Below, one piece after another: positions 21,655 to 33,078 of a DNA stretch of 64,000 bases (position 1 is its first letter; the number at the start of each line of letters is the position of its first letter). The notes beneath the pieces are model-generated. The model was not told where the DNA came from and did no database searches. It was given only the letters and a program-made list of their open reading frames with translations. The position numbers and the translations under genes were made by a program. This DNA is from Tuctoria greenei (lineage: Eukaryota; Streptophyta; Magnoliopsida; Poales; Poaceae): contig JAYESD010000008.1 of NCBI GenBank assembly GCA_036927565.1, positions 121,857,498-121,921,497 of the forward strand. The letters are read 5' to 3'.

Positions 21655-23597
21655 TTTGGTAAGTATACTATAGAATCAGCCATCTGTGAAAAAGATACTG
21701 GAATAATGAGAAGGTTTACAACTCTCGATAGTTTTAAGAAATTTTTTAAAACTGGAGCTGTAATCACAGTCTGTTCCAGCTGACCTTCCTGTATAAATTT
21801 ATAATTTTCATACAGGATACGTCAGGACCAGATGTGGCCTTGAATATAAAAGTTGTAGTACACTTTACAACCTTTCCAGATTGTACTCAAACAGCTCTAG
21901 GTGAGCTACGAAACAGAATCTATACAGGTTTAATGTTGACCCAAATTTTCTGGAAATTTTGACAGAACCTCCCCTGTAGATGTGGTGATTTCCACAATTT
22001 ATACAGGTATATCATGACAATATATTGAGATAATGACAAAATAAACATTGTATAACATCAAGTTAACAATCAAGAGGTAAAATATTTCGGCCATGAAACA
22101 TTTGTTACATAGGTATAGTGCGCTAATTCTAAACTATGTGCCAACTGTGTCAAGTTCTGATCTGCGAGAACCAAGTTTGCAACCATAGGAATTTAACACA
22201 GCTACACCAAGATTTAGGCCATGAGTGCAACACAAAGTTGATAGAGGACTTGCTAAGTTTTCCAGAAATTTATATATATGACCATGACACTATTCTGGAT
22301 CAAAATCTAGAGCTATCTAAACTTAACAGATGAACTGACTGTTGTTCAACAGCAGCCCTGCAGTTCACTGTTTTGAGCTCGAAATTTGAATTGCCTCAAA
22401 TTCGAATCAAGAGAAACTTTAAATAACAAAACTGTAGATCTGCTTCTACCCTTTTCATATATATATCACAATAAGGCAGAAGGTTTTTCTACTGTGAGTT
22501 ATTGCAAAAATACAGAGACTGGTACAATGGTAGGGTCATCTGGAGTAGTTTAAGCATACCCCAAGTTTCAACAGATTATCAAGCTTATCTGCATTGATGG
22601 TCATCTTCGAGAAATTTTCATCCATATAGCATACCCCTATGTTTATTCCTAATTACCCAAGATTACAATCTGGCGAAGTTGAGCAAACTTTGGACGGAAA
22701 ATCAAGAATCTTGGTGCTAACCCAAAGTCGAATCAAAACTCATTTTGCGGAGTCCAAACCTACCAGCACCTGATAGTCAGACTTTCCAAAATATAATGCA
22801 TCCATTTTTATCGTTTGGGGATGGTCAAGTATCAAAGTTGATACCGACGGTACTACGTGCCTCACCAAAGAAAATTCTAACCGGTATTTCCAGATACGTT
22901 TATATGTGGCCCTAGTATCGTTCACTCACAAACGTGTGCTACACGGGTCGCTACCGTAGTCAATGCTGCAGAAGACAAACAATCCCCGTTCACACCTTCA
23001 CACCTCAAGGGCGGCACAGGGAAACATGACAGACAGTCACAATAATATATATGAAAGTAAATGCATACAACTCTGGTGTGAGTCGCCCTCGAGCGATGTC
23101 ATGTCTCGAGGTACATGGTTTTAATACGTCTGTACAGCAAAGACTCCCGCACGAACTGGCTTATACATGCTTGGGCATACATGTTTTGCATGCTCCCATA
23201 GAACATGAATGGTTCTAGAGATGCATACTATCGGGTTATACACCACCCGACAGGGGCTCCCACTAACTTCAAAGCACGCTGGGGTACCGCATGTCATAGG
23301 TTCTCAAATACATAGAAAGCTTCAGAGACTCCTATTAACATTTCCGTGCTAAGCCACGAAAAGACTTCCATGCTACCTCTCGCATGGTCAGCTTACCGCA
23401 ATTGATCCGCTTACGGTGGCGTACCTTACCTCTTACCTGACGTCGGAGCGTCGTTATAGAATTTATAACATATAAGTTAGTTTACCACCTATATATCTTA
23501 TACTAATAATACTCCTTATAAGGGCATATAACTAATTCCTCACTCAAATCCTAATTTTTGAAAATATGCTCTTTTCAAATACACTATTCCCAATGAT
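21655..23597 (-). other. Tekay 5' leader, noncoding
   Basis: About 1.9 kb between the PBS and the extra ORF. AT-rich, with many stops in all frames and no recognisable domain. Some phrases recall the LTR (TCCAGTATTT-like, AATTTATACAGG), but I see no second LTR or inserted element here. Confidence 0.5.
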
Positions 23598-23609
23598 GCT
23601 CTGATACCA
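23598..23609 (-). other. Tekay primer-binding site (tRNA-iMet)
   Basis: On the - strand TGGTATCAGAGC directly follows the LTR end CCACAGACA. This is the classic initiator-Met tRNA complement and fixes both the LTR boundary at 23610 and the - orientation. Confidence 0.88.
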
Positions 23610-26600
23610 TGTCTGTGGAGATCGGAATCCCGACCTCCAAGGATCTCATTGGGTGGTGTCGTGCTATGCGACACCCAACAGTATACAAGAAAAGGACGAA
23701 AACAATTAAAGTACCAAGTCTTTATTGAAAAGCATAGCGAAGTTTTAAAATACTAACGAAAGGAAAGAGAACTATACATCATAGCTACGCTCTCAGCACT
23801 AGCTATGCAAAAGAAAAGTCATCCATGCCCTGGATACTTCACACTAGCAACACACAACTCACGACGGCGTGCAGGGTTCCCACTCGGCTGTAAACCCTGG
23901 AGGGGGTGCAACCTCGTCATCAAACCTGTCATCAGTCGTATAATCTGCAAAAACTCATTAACTGCAAATGTGAGTATAAGGCTCAGCAAGACTAACCCGT
24001 CTCACTAGACATATGCAAGGGTGAATACTAAGCATAGGTAAGGTAAAGTATAAAGGACTCGCCTACAAGTGGATCCTTATATTCATATTTTAAGTATCAC
24101 ATGACATTCTTTAGGCACGACACATCATAGACTCCACAATCAAACAAGAAATGCTTTGCCAATGATATGACATGCACAAAGCACATAATGCTATTACAAG
24201 TAAAGTATGGGGAAACTTCAAACTTTTAATTGTACTATCTCTAAGCCAAATAAGGTTGCAAAACAATTATAATTCAACACAGCGTATTCTCCTGACTTCT
24301 TCAGTATTTACTATGTCACAGCGCAGTGAACAAGTGGTACTCTATTACCGCGAGGGATGGTGATTGCAATCAGGATACACCTGGAACAACATGACACATA
24401 CGCACTTTCGGAAATGTCAGTGAGTACTTACAGCAGTACCTACAAAACACCTCAGTACTAATCGTATATGGCAACCTTTCACTAAACACTCGAATGTGGA
24501 ACCGGTCAATCCATCACGAGCAGGAGGACACTGCATGGGGCGTAATCTGATGTGCCCACCAGCTGATTTACACCTTGCTGTCCTCAACCCACACCTATAA
24601 AATGGAACGGAATGCCTCGACAAACTAGTATCAAGCTACGTCAGTTTACTGGAGCCCATTCCTCCAGTATGTCGCCGGTACAATTCAAGCTTGTCCAGCA
24701 GGGCCGCACAGAAACGGTCCTCAATCGACACAAGCAGGGCTACGCACGTGAGACCACGTCTCATTGCATCCTACCCACTTCTCGGTCTCAATTTTATATT
24801 CATAAACCATTTTCTGATTCAAGATCCTCCCATGTGATAAAATTCCTATCTCGTGGGTAGAATCCAACTACACGACTTCTACCGAATTCCTATGAGCATA
24901 AGCATAGCAGTGTCTACTCAACGGGCTGTAGACCTACCCAAGACTTCATAGGATTTGCAGGCCATGCAAGTGGATGTCACACACCCAAAACGTAATGCAC
25001 AATCATCTGAAGACATAACGTGAAATAAAAACTGCAAAACATTGTAAGGAACTTAACAAATCTGGGCTTGCCTGAATGCAAGTCTGAACCTATGTTAGTT
25101 TCTGGCAGCTGGACCTCCAAAGCTTTTGGCTGCTCCTCGATTTCAGCTACTACACGATATGCATATACTAGGTATGAATGACTTTGAAAATAATTAATAT
25201 GCTTTGGGTGGTGTGAATATCTTAGGATGAACATAAGATAATTATCTTAATTGGCTTTGGAACTTTTATGGTAGATACTAGTGACTAAAGACAAGACTCT
25301 TGCAAAGAATAGGAGATGATCGAGGAAATTTGTTGTCCTTAAAAATTATGGTAAGCAATAACCTTCTATAAATTTTGGTTGAAATTTCGAAGACCTATCA
25401 TGGCTACCAGGGTTTGTATCATGTAGAGGGGTCTCACTGGTTCTAGGAAAATTTGTTTCACTATTTTCTAAGCTTCCTACAGGGAGAAACTGATTTTTCA
25501 AGTTTGGGGAAATTTCTGGAAATTGATTTTTCCATTTTTCTCAATTTATAACTACATAGAGATTTGGAATATTGATCATCCCAGTATCTTAAGTCCAAAG
25601 AACTTGAATTTTTTATTGGAGGTCAAGTTTATTAACAATAGTGTTCTGACCAAAATTGGGAATTTTCCAATTAACAGAACTGTAGGAATGAATTCTTTAA
25701 AAATTTTGCTGATCTGAATTATAGAGAAATTTCTATGGCTTTTCATACAAATCCAAGTGCACCACTGGACAGTATTCTTCATGCTGGTTCTAACAAAATT
25801 ATTTGGGAATTGTTGGATAATTCTACTGGAAGTTATGGATTTTCCAAGTTTGGATTGAATCTGGATTTATTTTCCTATTGGAAATTTCAAATAAAGGGGT
25901 CGGGTCCCACTTCATTTGAATCGGGCCAATCAGAACTGAGCCACACCGGGAGCCACAGGGTTAACCCACGCAGTCACACCGGATCCGAGTTCACAGCTGA
26001 TCCCATGCGAGAGGGCGTCGTTGGCAGGTGGGACCTGCACCCTTCGTCTACCTCCCGACGCGGCGGCGTCTCTCACCGGAACCGCGGCGGCGCTTCGCCA
26101 GACCTAGTTGCGTCTACCTCCTTCTGGCCTATCCTTGACCGCTCAACCATAAAATCAACCGCGCAAGCTGATGGTGGTGTCCAATCAAGTCGGTGATGGC
26201 CGGAGATGGCGGTGCGACGGTGACGGCGGAGCTAGGGTTTCGGCGTTCGTCGGAAACGCTCAGAAATGGCATAATAGGCTCGGGAAAAGGTCGGGAATGT
26301 TCCTGGGAGCACCAGGATGATGATTTGGGGGTTAGAGTGGGGTGACATCTCCGTCAAGGCTGAGTTCGACGGTGAAGTACGGTTTTTCAACCGGCGGTCG
26401 ACTTTCAAGGTTTTTGGGCAGGGAGCTTCATTACGACATACAGAAGCTATCTGCTAACCAGATTAAAGGATGATTGCAAGAATGAAATGAATTTAAGCGC
26501 GAAGTCTTCCTATTGTATTGAGAAATCGTTCAGTTATCGATAAGAACTCGAGCTACACTTCATGTCATAGTCTTAGATTCTGTGAGCATAAACTAGAGAG

Positions 26601-27841
26601 GATTGCGAACCTTTTTGCTTAAAGGATCGAGGCTGGAGACGACCTAGAACTGGAGCTCAACAGTGAGACAGTGAAGTTTCTCGGCGGCTGCCTCGACGGC
26701 GACCGGAAAACTTCAAAATATCCCAAGCAGAAGCTATGTCACGATCAATGACCAAATAGAATATGTAGAGGAGGTTGTGACAAGCCTTTTATCTACTTAC
26801 AGCTTGGGGAAAAATGGCTTCAATCGTCGGCGAAAGCTCAATCGAACAGAGGCGGTAGAAATGGCGTGAACCGAGGTGGAGCTCAACGGCGATGGCCAAG
26901 GGGGGTATTTATAAGCACGGAGAGATGAGGGGAGCGCGCCACGGCGCAAGCAAGCAGGCAGATCGGTGGATGCATGTCGCGTCGCAATGTCGCACGCTGC
27001 TGGCGTCGATCGGTGGGGAGAGCTGGATACATAGCACTTCATGGGTTGCACTCTAGTGGGTTAGGCTGACAGTGGGTCCCACCCCCTCTTATCCACTTCC
27101 ACTCTCTACAACTTCAATTCTCCTACCAAACATGATCCAAAAATTCTATTTTTTTGTGGGGAGGCTCAAATAAATATCTGGAATTTGATTCTGCAATTGT
27201 ATTTCGATTTGGAGCAAGTTTCATTTGAATTTCAAAATTGAAATTGAAATTGGATGAAATTCAATGGTGTCACTGAATAAATAGCAACTGAGTTCCAAAA
27301 CTTGTGAAACTTTGAGGATAAGTCAAGCAAGTCATGCTGACCATGATGCTGTGTTCAAATCTTGATGTTCAAATAAGTTGAACAGAATTCAAAATTTGAA
27401 TTCCTAATATGGTCTTAATTTGCTAAGCGTCTCAAATAAAATAGCAAATGGAGTTCAAAATTTATGAAACTTTGCAAGAAGTCTATTTGGAATATGAGTA
27501 AACCATAGAAAAATTTATGGCCTCAGAATTGAATAATTTTGAAAGGGCCAAATGTACAGTAGCATATTCAATTTGTAATTAACTTGAATATATATTGGGT
27601 ACTGCATATTAATTTGACCTAGGATCCTCCATTCAAATAATTCCAAACTTTGAAGAGAGGCCAAAATAATTTATCTAATATTATTGGTGAAGTCCATTCC
27701 TCATGTTAATAAAATTTATGCATGAGTGGAAAAAATATTTGATGAGATCAAGTTCATAAGCCTAGCTATAATTGGTCTCCATTAGGGTTGATAACCAACT
27801 TACAACTGAACCTCACATGAAGGAAAATGTGGGATTTTACA
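23610..27841 (-). repeat. Tekay right LTR (its 5' LTR), full length 4.2 kb
   Basis: On the + strand it begins TGTCTGTGGAG and ends GGATTTTACA, so it has TG...CA ends. At about 4232 bp it is long, but chromovirus LTRs of several kb are known in grasses. It is bounded by the PBS on the left and by CACTA coding sequence on the right. From 24362 it aligns with the left LTR at high identity. The stretch 26036-27080 is unique to this copy because the other lost it; it is GC-rich (short CGGCGG motifs) and contains the likely promoter. Confidence 0.85.
26906..26915 (-). promoter_or_regulatory. Likely TATA box of the Tekay LTR
   Basis: - strand CTTATAAATA, followed downstream by GC-rich DNA. It lies in the part of the LTR absent from the left copy. 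No transcript evidence is available here. Confidence 0.5.
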
Positions 27842-27924
27842 TTCTGCGGCACCTCTAGAGTTCGATACAAATGCGGCTGATCTCGAATTGGAGACTTCTT
27901 CTGCTTCTCCGTAACTAGAGGCAA

Positions 27925-29585
27925 CTACTCTCGAATTGGAAACTTCTGTTGCTTCTCTATAATTGGAGGCAATGATTGCTCTGGAATTGGAGACATAGTC
28001 ATCTGCTCTGGATTTGAAGATGGATGTAGACGTGCCTCAGGAGACACCAAACCAGTAGAGGTCGATGCTGAAGCTGATGCTATTGGGTCAACAACAATAG
28101 AAGTCTGTCTCCACTGAACCATTCTAGCAACTGCATGTCGCATACTCAGCGTCGTATTGTCCGGTGGCACTTCAAGCTTCAAGTATTTCGTATTTTCATG
28201 CACCATGTCCACCTTGACCACAACATAGGATGTTGTGTCGACTTGGATGTCGTCAAGCATGGTCTGACCGGGGTACACTAGGTCTCTCCCGACCTCCATT
28301 TGAATGCTTCCTCTGACGTTAGCATAAAGATGCATGTTGTTGGCTGAGCCAAGTTATCTATCGTGTTTGGCTCAATTGAGGGTCCAGACGCTGGTGCCTG
28401 AAGATCCTCATGTGGTTGTTCACCCCCAGCTGTTGTAGAAGCTAAGCTGCTCCTACTCTCCTCGTCGTTACTTATGAACGCGTTAGGGAATTGTATACCT
28501 GAGGCCTCCAGTATAGGATTTAGGTCCCCTAGGAGCTCCCTTCTCCGCTATCTTTTCAGCTCCTCCACGTTAACCTGTGGTGTCGAGGTCGTTTTCTGCT
28601 TTCGATACATAGTTTTGTGTTCCAGAAAACCCTCCCTCTAGGTCAACTTACTGGAAACACCACGAACACGGCCTCGTTGCTCTTTCGGCTACAGGGCCTT
28701 GTTCAGGGACTCGTTTTCCCTCTCACCATTTGTCTCCTCGCTGCTCTGGCTCAAGGCCCTTTGAGTGACATCCTCGGTGCTCTGGGTGTAGAAGGCGACC
28801 TCGTTTGACTCTATCAGCTTAGTATGAGCACGCATAAATGGTCTCAATCGTCCACAGAAACTGTTGTATGGATTTTGAAGACCTAGCTGGGCCAATCATT
28901 CATCCTCTAGTTCCCAGCTCCTTTTTTCGGCATAACCGATGTTGAGAAGGTGGTGGTCAAGCTCGTTCTGCGATTGGAGCCAGTTCATATAGTCACTATT
29001 CGTGGAAAAGTTCTTTGATTTGCACTTTTCAACAAATCTTGTCCACTCATCTTGTGATAAGTATTTATTCTTATCAAATGAGGTTTCCTGCTTCCTCCAA
29101 ATATTCACACGCTTATATTTTTAGGTCCTCCAAGCATGAGAGATGATCTTCATAGCTAGCTTCATCCCCTTTTGCTTCAGCCGTTGCAGATATTGAACAT
29201 GTGCTTGATTAGAGTTTTCGAAGAGTTCATACTTTTCATTTTTGGTCAACTGATTGAATCCATGTAGGGCAAGCGACACCCTTTGACGAGCAGCTAGACC
29301 ATAAACTCTAGACAGTTTCATATTCACTTTTGTGTCTAGGGGTAAGCCTTCGTCATTGACCTCACTAACACTCATAATATTTGACGGCCACGACGTATGC
29401 GACCTTTTCTTTTGTTTACTAGAGCCAGGTTTCGAATGTGATCCTAATGCATCCTCCTCATGAGTCTACATCTGACTCTGCTGGTCATCCTGCCCCAACT
29501 GAGTCTGCTGCTGAGCTTGCAACTGTTGAGGAGTCTACTGTCGAGCCTCTGCTTCAATATGCTGCTGATGTTGCGACTGAGACAT
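27925..29585 (-). pseudogene. CACTA Transposase_24-like protein gene, decayed
   Basis: The frame from ATG 29585 runs in register to 28689 through stops near 29535, 29465, 29120 and 28896. The N-terminus is Gln-rich (SQSQHQQHIEAEA). The core has HGFNQLTKNEKYELFENS, MKLAMKIISHAWRT, DEWTRFVEKCKSKNFS and HHLLNIGYAEKRSWELEDE, resembling the plant En/Spm Transposase_24 family (PF03004), where a long Lys-rich domain ends in a Lys-Arg-Ser block. A frameshift leads to a second piece, 28335-27925, with VKVDMVHENTKYLKLEVPPD and MRHAVARMVQWRQTSI, a C-terminal domain common in CACTA proteins. It ends in ~48-51-bp tandem coding repeats (27882, 27930, 27981; PIPEQSLPPI-type) cut by the Tekay element. A donor-like GTAAGT at 30158-30153 and an acceptor AG at 29590-29589 hint at an upstream intron. 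Confidence 0.65.
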
Positions 29586-30596
29586 CTTCTAATTCAATAA
29601 AATACACTGAAATCCTATAAAAATTATCAAAATTTAGTCACATTCGCACAAGTAGTCACATAAGGGAGCAAATTCTCTCATGGCATTTGTACTTTAATAA
29701 GAAAAAGATCTATGTGGCAATTTTTAGTACAATTCAAAGCAATCTGACACAACCTAACAATCATTAAATAATAGACTGTTACAAGTAATTTGAACAACAA
29801 ATCAATTTTCTACCCCCATATTAACGACACATTCGACAGGTAAAGACAATAGCTCGGGAAAAAGTCTATCAGTTCAACTACCACACAAATTACACAACAT
29901 GACACCTCAAGACCTTCTATTTTAAAAATGATAGGTACTAGCGAAAGCGTAATACTGTAAACATGTCACAACTGAAGTTTGGCATCCTTAACCAGTTAAC
30001 AATACACTAAACATTGAACCACCAAAGAGTATCAAGCACGGTACATAAAAGCGCGGACCATTTTGACTCCAACCAGCACACCATAAATATGCCCCCATGG
30101 GACAACCCCATAAAAGTGCATATGACAAACATTATTGACAATAGAAACATAAAAACTTACTGGGATGAGATCGTGGTCAAGCTCGACGGCGGCAGTGCAA
30201 CAATGACCAAGAGGATTGGGTCGAGGCGGCGACGTGCTCCGAGGAAGGGGGCATAGCGGCGGCCTTCTCCTGGGACGAGGTGACGGTGGCGTCGGCACGA
30301 CGGTTTCTAGGGCGACGGTAGAGCGAGAAATCGAGGTCAAAAAGATGCCAAAATTTTTGCAAAGTGTAAGAAAGAGAGCACACGAGAGCTAAAGTATCTA
30401 GGACAACAATTGGAGACAAGCGTAAAATAAGCCTATCTCTCATTTCGTTTTACGAGAGACGGGCCTCATAAAAGCGCATCTCGTATTTTATTCAGATTGG
30501 AGACGGGCTCCAAAATGTGCATCTCCTACCTCATAGTCCCGAAAGAGTATGTGGGCCTACATGTCAGTGACCTCTAATGCCTCTTGAACACGTGCA

Positions 30597-31080
30597 GAAT
30601 TAGAAGCGCTTTGACCTCATAGTCATCTCCACATTTTGTTCACATCAGAGATGAGTTTGTTACGAGCGTGTCTCCTTTATCCTCAAATACGATATGCTTT
30701 TGTGTTGAGCTCGTCTCCCTTCTGCTATATCAGAAACCACAAGGTTTTCACACAGGCATTGGGGCCCACATCAAGTCGCGAATTCATTGTTCGTACGTTG
30801 CCATTCGCGCGCAGAATTGGAAGCGCTCCGACCTCATTGTCATCTCTGCATTTTGTTCACATCAGAGAGGAGCTTGTTATGGACGCATCTCCTTTATCCT
30901 TAAATACGAGACGCGCTTCTGTTGAGCTCATATCCCTTCTACTCCATCAGAAACCACAAGGTTTTCCCACATGGAGTGGGGCCAACATCAAGCCTCAAAT
31001 TCATCGTGCGTCCGTTGCAATTCGCGCTCAGAAGTGCCATCGTGCACAGAATTCGAAGCGCTGCAACCTCATATCTTCTC
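30597..31080. repeat. Tandem duplication of ~220-bp unit
   Basis: The phrase AGAATT(A/G/C)(G)AAGCGCT recurs at about 30596, 30813 and 31048. The intervening blocks (CATTTTGTTCACATCAGAGA, ATCAGAAACCACAAGGTTTT, GGCC(C/A)ACATCAAG) align twice in full. The copies differ by scattered substitutions, so the duplication is not recent. Confidence 0.7.
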
Positions 31081-31175
31081 CGCACCAATTATTATAGTCA
31101 CTTAGTCTATGACATGTGGTGCCAAGCCACGTGGGCCTCACATGACAGCGACCAAGTCACAAGCCAGGGGATCCT

Positions 31176-31187
31176 CTATATATATAG
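31176..31187 (+). promoter_or_regulatory. TATA box upstream of the small decayed gene
   Basis: CTATATATATAG about 105 bp upstream of the ATG at 31290, followed by a pyrimidine-rich leader (CTTCCCCTTCTATGCACCATC). Spacing fits a plant core promoter. Confidence 0.5.
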
Positions 31188-31289
31188 GGGAGGTCTTCCC
31201 CTTCTATGCACCATCACAGTCTTTGTAGCCTTCCTCTTCCTTTAGCGGTAGCCTTCCTCTTGCTCTAGCCGCACCTCCATCCCAGCTCA

Positions 31290-31715
31290 ATGGCCGCTCC
31301 ACTGTCCCCAGCTCCAATCGCACCTCCACTCACCTGGGCAGAAGAGCGATTGTAACTTCTGAAGAAAATTGCTCACCTCGAGTCCTTGGTTGCTGCCATG
31401 GCAGAGGAACACGACCTTAAACCCTAATGCGATCTAATGGCGAGAAATGTATTAAACAATACATCTCATGCCATGCGGCTTCTGGGTCTTGGTCACCATC
31501 AAGAATGTACTGGAATGGGCGAGAATGACACCAACATCGGCCACTACCTCTAGGGGCTAAGCGTCGTGGCCAGTCGTCTTCATGTGATGCAGTAGATAGT
31601 CGGTGAACGCCGCAGGGGTTTGGTCGAGGCAATCGCCAACAAGTGTGGGGCGGAGTACCCACTGGAGGACTGGGCAGTCACCATTAGTTTTTTATTTTTT
31701 ATTTGTAATAAATGA
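31290..31715 (+). pseudogene. Small unrecognised gene remnant with four in-frame stops
   Basis: From ATG 31290 one frame reads as coherent protein for about 130 codons, interrupted by TAA 31353, TAA 31425, TAG 31551 and TAG 31593. The text is protein-like throughout: MAAPLSPAPIAPPLTWAEER, KKIAHLESLVAAMAEEHDL, HAMRLLGLGHHQECTGMGE and RRGLVEAIANKCGAEYPLED. It has a Pro-rich start, a short coiled-coil-like segment and a conserved-looking C-terminus. A TATA box lies upstream and AATAAA-like signals follow (31707-31720). It lies on the strand opposite the CACTA gene. I do not recognise the family; it may be a gene carried by the CACTA element or a captured host fragment. Confidence 0.45.
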
Positions 31716-32214
31716 TAATTTTAATGAAATATGAATGTTTGCTGGATGATGAGTTTGTTATCGATTATAGAATGGTTTGTCATCTTTTTGTTATCGATCA
31801 TCCAATGCACCTGCAATACTGCTCAACTCCAATGAGCTTTCCTAGGAAAATAATCCTTACAATGTTGGTGAATGTTATCGATTATTGATCATCGTTAGAC
31901 AAACATTCTAATTCGTAAATAAAGCTTGTAATGCAAACAAGTTACAATATAAAAAAGTTAGTACAATACAATGTCGAATGTGAAACATAACAAGTGCCAG
32001 ATTCAGAGATGAGTTATCAGAAACGAGCCTCAATAAAGAATGTCTCTCATTTAGGTGTATGGGAGACAGGCCTCATATGGCCGCATCTCGCATTTAGTCA
32101 GATTGAAGACGGTCTCCATAAAGAGTGTCTCCCTTATGTCGAGATACGAGATGAGCTTACGGTCAGCTCGTCTCCCTTTTGTTCATCGTGCACATCACTT
32201 CCTTCAAGTACTGC
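31716..32214. other. Noncoding CACTA end region
   Basis: AT-rich 3' flank of the small gene remnant, then the right-hand subterminal motifs. No reading frame worth calling. The last five bases, ACTGC (32210-32214), are the predicted target duplication of Tat-2; its partner lies beyond the window. Confidence 0.45.
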
Positions 32215-33034
32215 TGTCAGTACCCTGTGTACCGGGTACCCCACGATACTGCAAGAAAAGCCAAAGAGTTCCCATGTCCGAGTTGAAGACATCCGAAGGT
32301 AACGCATGCCTGACAACACTGGGCCCGTATCCCTCTTTTGGGTAGCTCCGGTACTGCCACGTTTCTATCGGGACCGAACCTACCTCTCTTCACATAGAAT
32401 CTAAGGTCCCGCCATGTGTCTAGCAACCCCAGACCTAACCCCCAGTAGATGGAAGCTCTGGTGCTGCCACATGTCAAGTGGCTCTGGACCTACCTCCCCG
32501 TAGAGGGAAGCTCCAGAGCTGCCACATGTAGTATGTCTGGACGTAAGCCTGCAACGACTACATGATCTCTAACGACACGGACATTCAAGAGGCTATTAAA
32601 TAGCTGTTACAAAATTTGATTAATGTGTCATTAATTTAGCATCAATGACACACGATCAGAGGACCTTCAAGGCTGGTAAAGCCGTCATTAAGGCACGTTA
32701 TCACACTAGTAAGCATACTTAATATGTGTAAATTGTGTATTAAGCAATTGAATAGCGCCGGGGCAACATGTCGGGCAGGCAACCACTGTAACAGCCAGCC
32801 CTTGGCATATAAAAGAGTTGTGCCGCATGATAGAATCCAAGCTGAACCAAGCCAACTCAAGTACAATCTCATACAGTGAACAACCACCCTGTGGAGTAGG
32901 GTATTACGCTCAGGTGGCCCGAACAACGTAAAAATCCCCTGTGTCACTGTCTAATCCATAACCTTACATGTGTCCCGAATACGAACCTTCGCGGACTACG
33001 CTTTAGTAGTACCGGGGGAAGTGTCGTAGCAACA
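32215..33034 (+). repeat. Tat-2 5' LTR
   Basis: 820 bp from TGTCAGTACCCTG to TCGTAGCAACA. Its first ~340 bp align with 63662-64000. TATA box CATATAAAAG at 32806-32815. It shares GTGGAGTAGGGTATTACGCT with the Tat-1 LTR. The many differences between the two LTRs indicate an old insertion. Confidence 0.85.
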
Positions 33035-33062
33035 CTTTGACATTTGGCACATAAGGTAGGAG
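33035..33062 (+). other. Tat-2 primer-binding region
   Basis: CTTTGACATTTGGCACATAA followed by GGTAGGAG directly after the LTR resembles the TTTGGC-type junctions of Tat elements. The tRNA is not identified; TGGCAC may be a mutated TGGCGC. Confidence 0.5.
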
Positions 33063-33078
33063 GGCCTAAGATTTCGAG

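Larger units (their letters stand above)
13334..27841 (-). mobile_element. Tekay-type chromovirus (Ty3/gypsy) on the - strand
   Basis: Paired LTRs (13334-15776 partial, 23610-27841 full) enclose a 7.8-kb internal region. Reading down the - strand it has a tRNA-iMet PBS, a leader, an extra ORF, gag with a CCHC knuckle, protease, RT, RNase H, integrase and a chromodomain, then a polypurine tract. Gene order and the chromodomain place it among Del/Tekay chromoviruses; the extra ORF before gag recalls the orf0 reported for rice RIRE3 and RIRE8. All enzymatic domains carry disabling changes. It interrupts the CACTA gene at 27842 (predicted duplication TTCTG at 27842-27846) and is itself interrupted by the Copia LTR at 13333. 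Confidence 0.85.
30420..32185. repeat. CACTA subterminal repeat region
   Basis: Clusters of short degenerate motifs in both directions: GAGACGGGCCTCATAAAAG (30458), GGAGACGGGCTCCAAAA (30499), GGGAGACAGGCCTCATATG (32065) and GAAGACGGTCTCCATAAAG (32105), each linked to GCATCTCG(T/C)ATTT phrases. Such arrays bind the CACTA DNA-binding protein in well-studied elements; here that role is inferred from family knowledge. Confidence 0.5.
27842..32214 (-). mobile_element. CACTA (En/Spm) transposon, right-hand portion
   Basis: Contains a - strand gene with a plant transposase family domain (Transposase_24-like) at 28689-29585, and to its right about 1.7 kb of DNA rich in short direct and inverted motifs (GAGACGGGCCTCATA, GCATCTCGTATTT), as in CACTA subterminal regions. 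The Tekay element interrupts it on the left. On the right it stops at the Tat-2 LTR (32215). I could not find a convincing CACTA terminal repeat; TTCAAGTACTG at 32203-32213 is only loosely similar to a TAGTG end. The TNP2-type transposase is not in the window. Confidence 0.6.

Noticed and set aside
23598..23609. Possible tRNA genes at TGGTATCAGAGC sites (also 46375, 52940, 38047)
   Set aside because: These are primer-binding sites next to LTR ends; no cloverleaf or A/B boxes surround them.
32196..32214. CACTA right terminal inverted repeat
   Set aside because: TTCAAGTACTG is only loosely like a CACTA end, and the partner end is outside the window; not enough to call.
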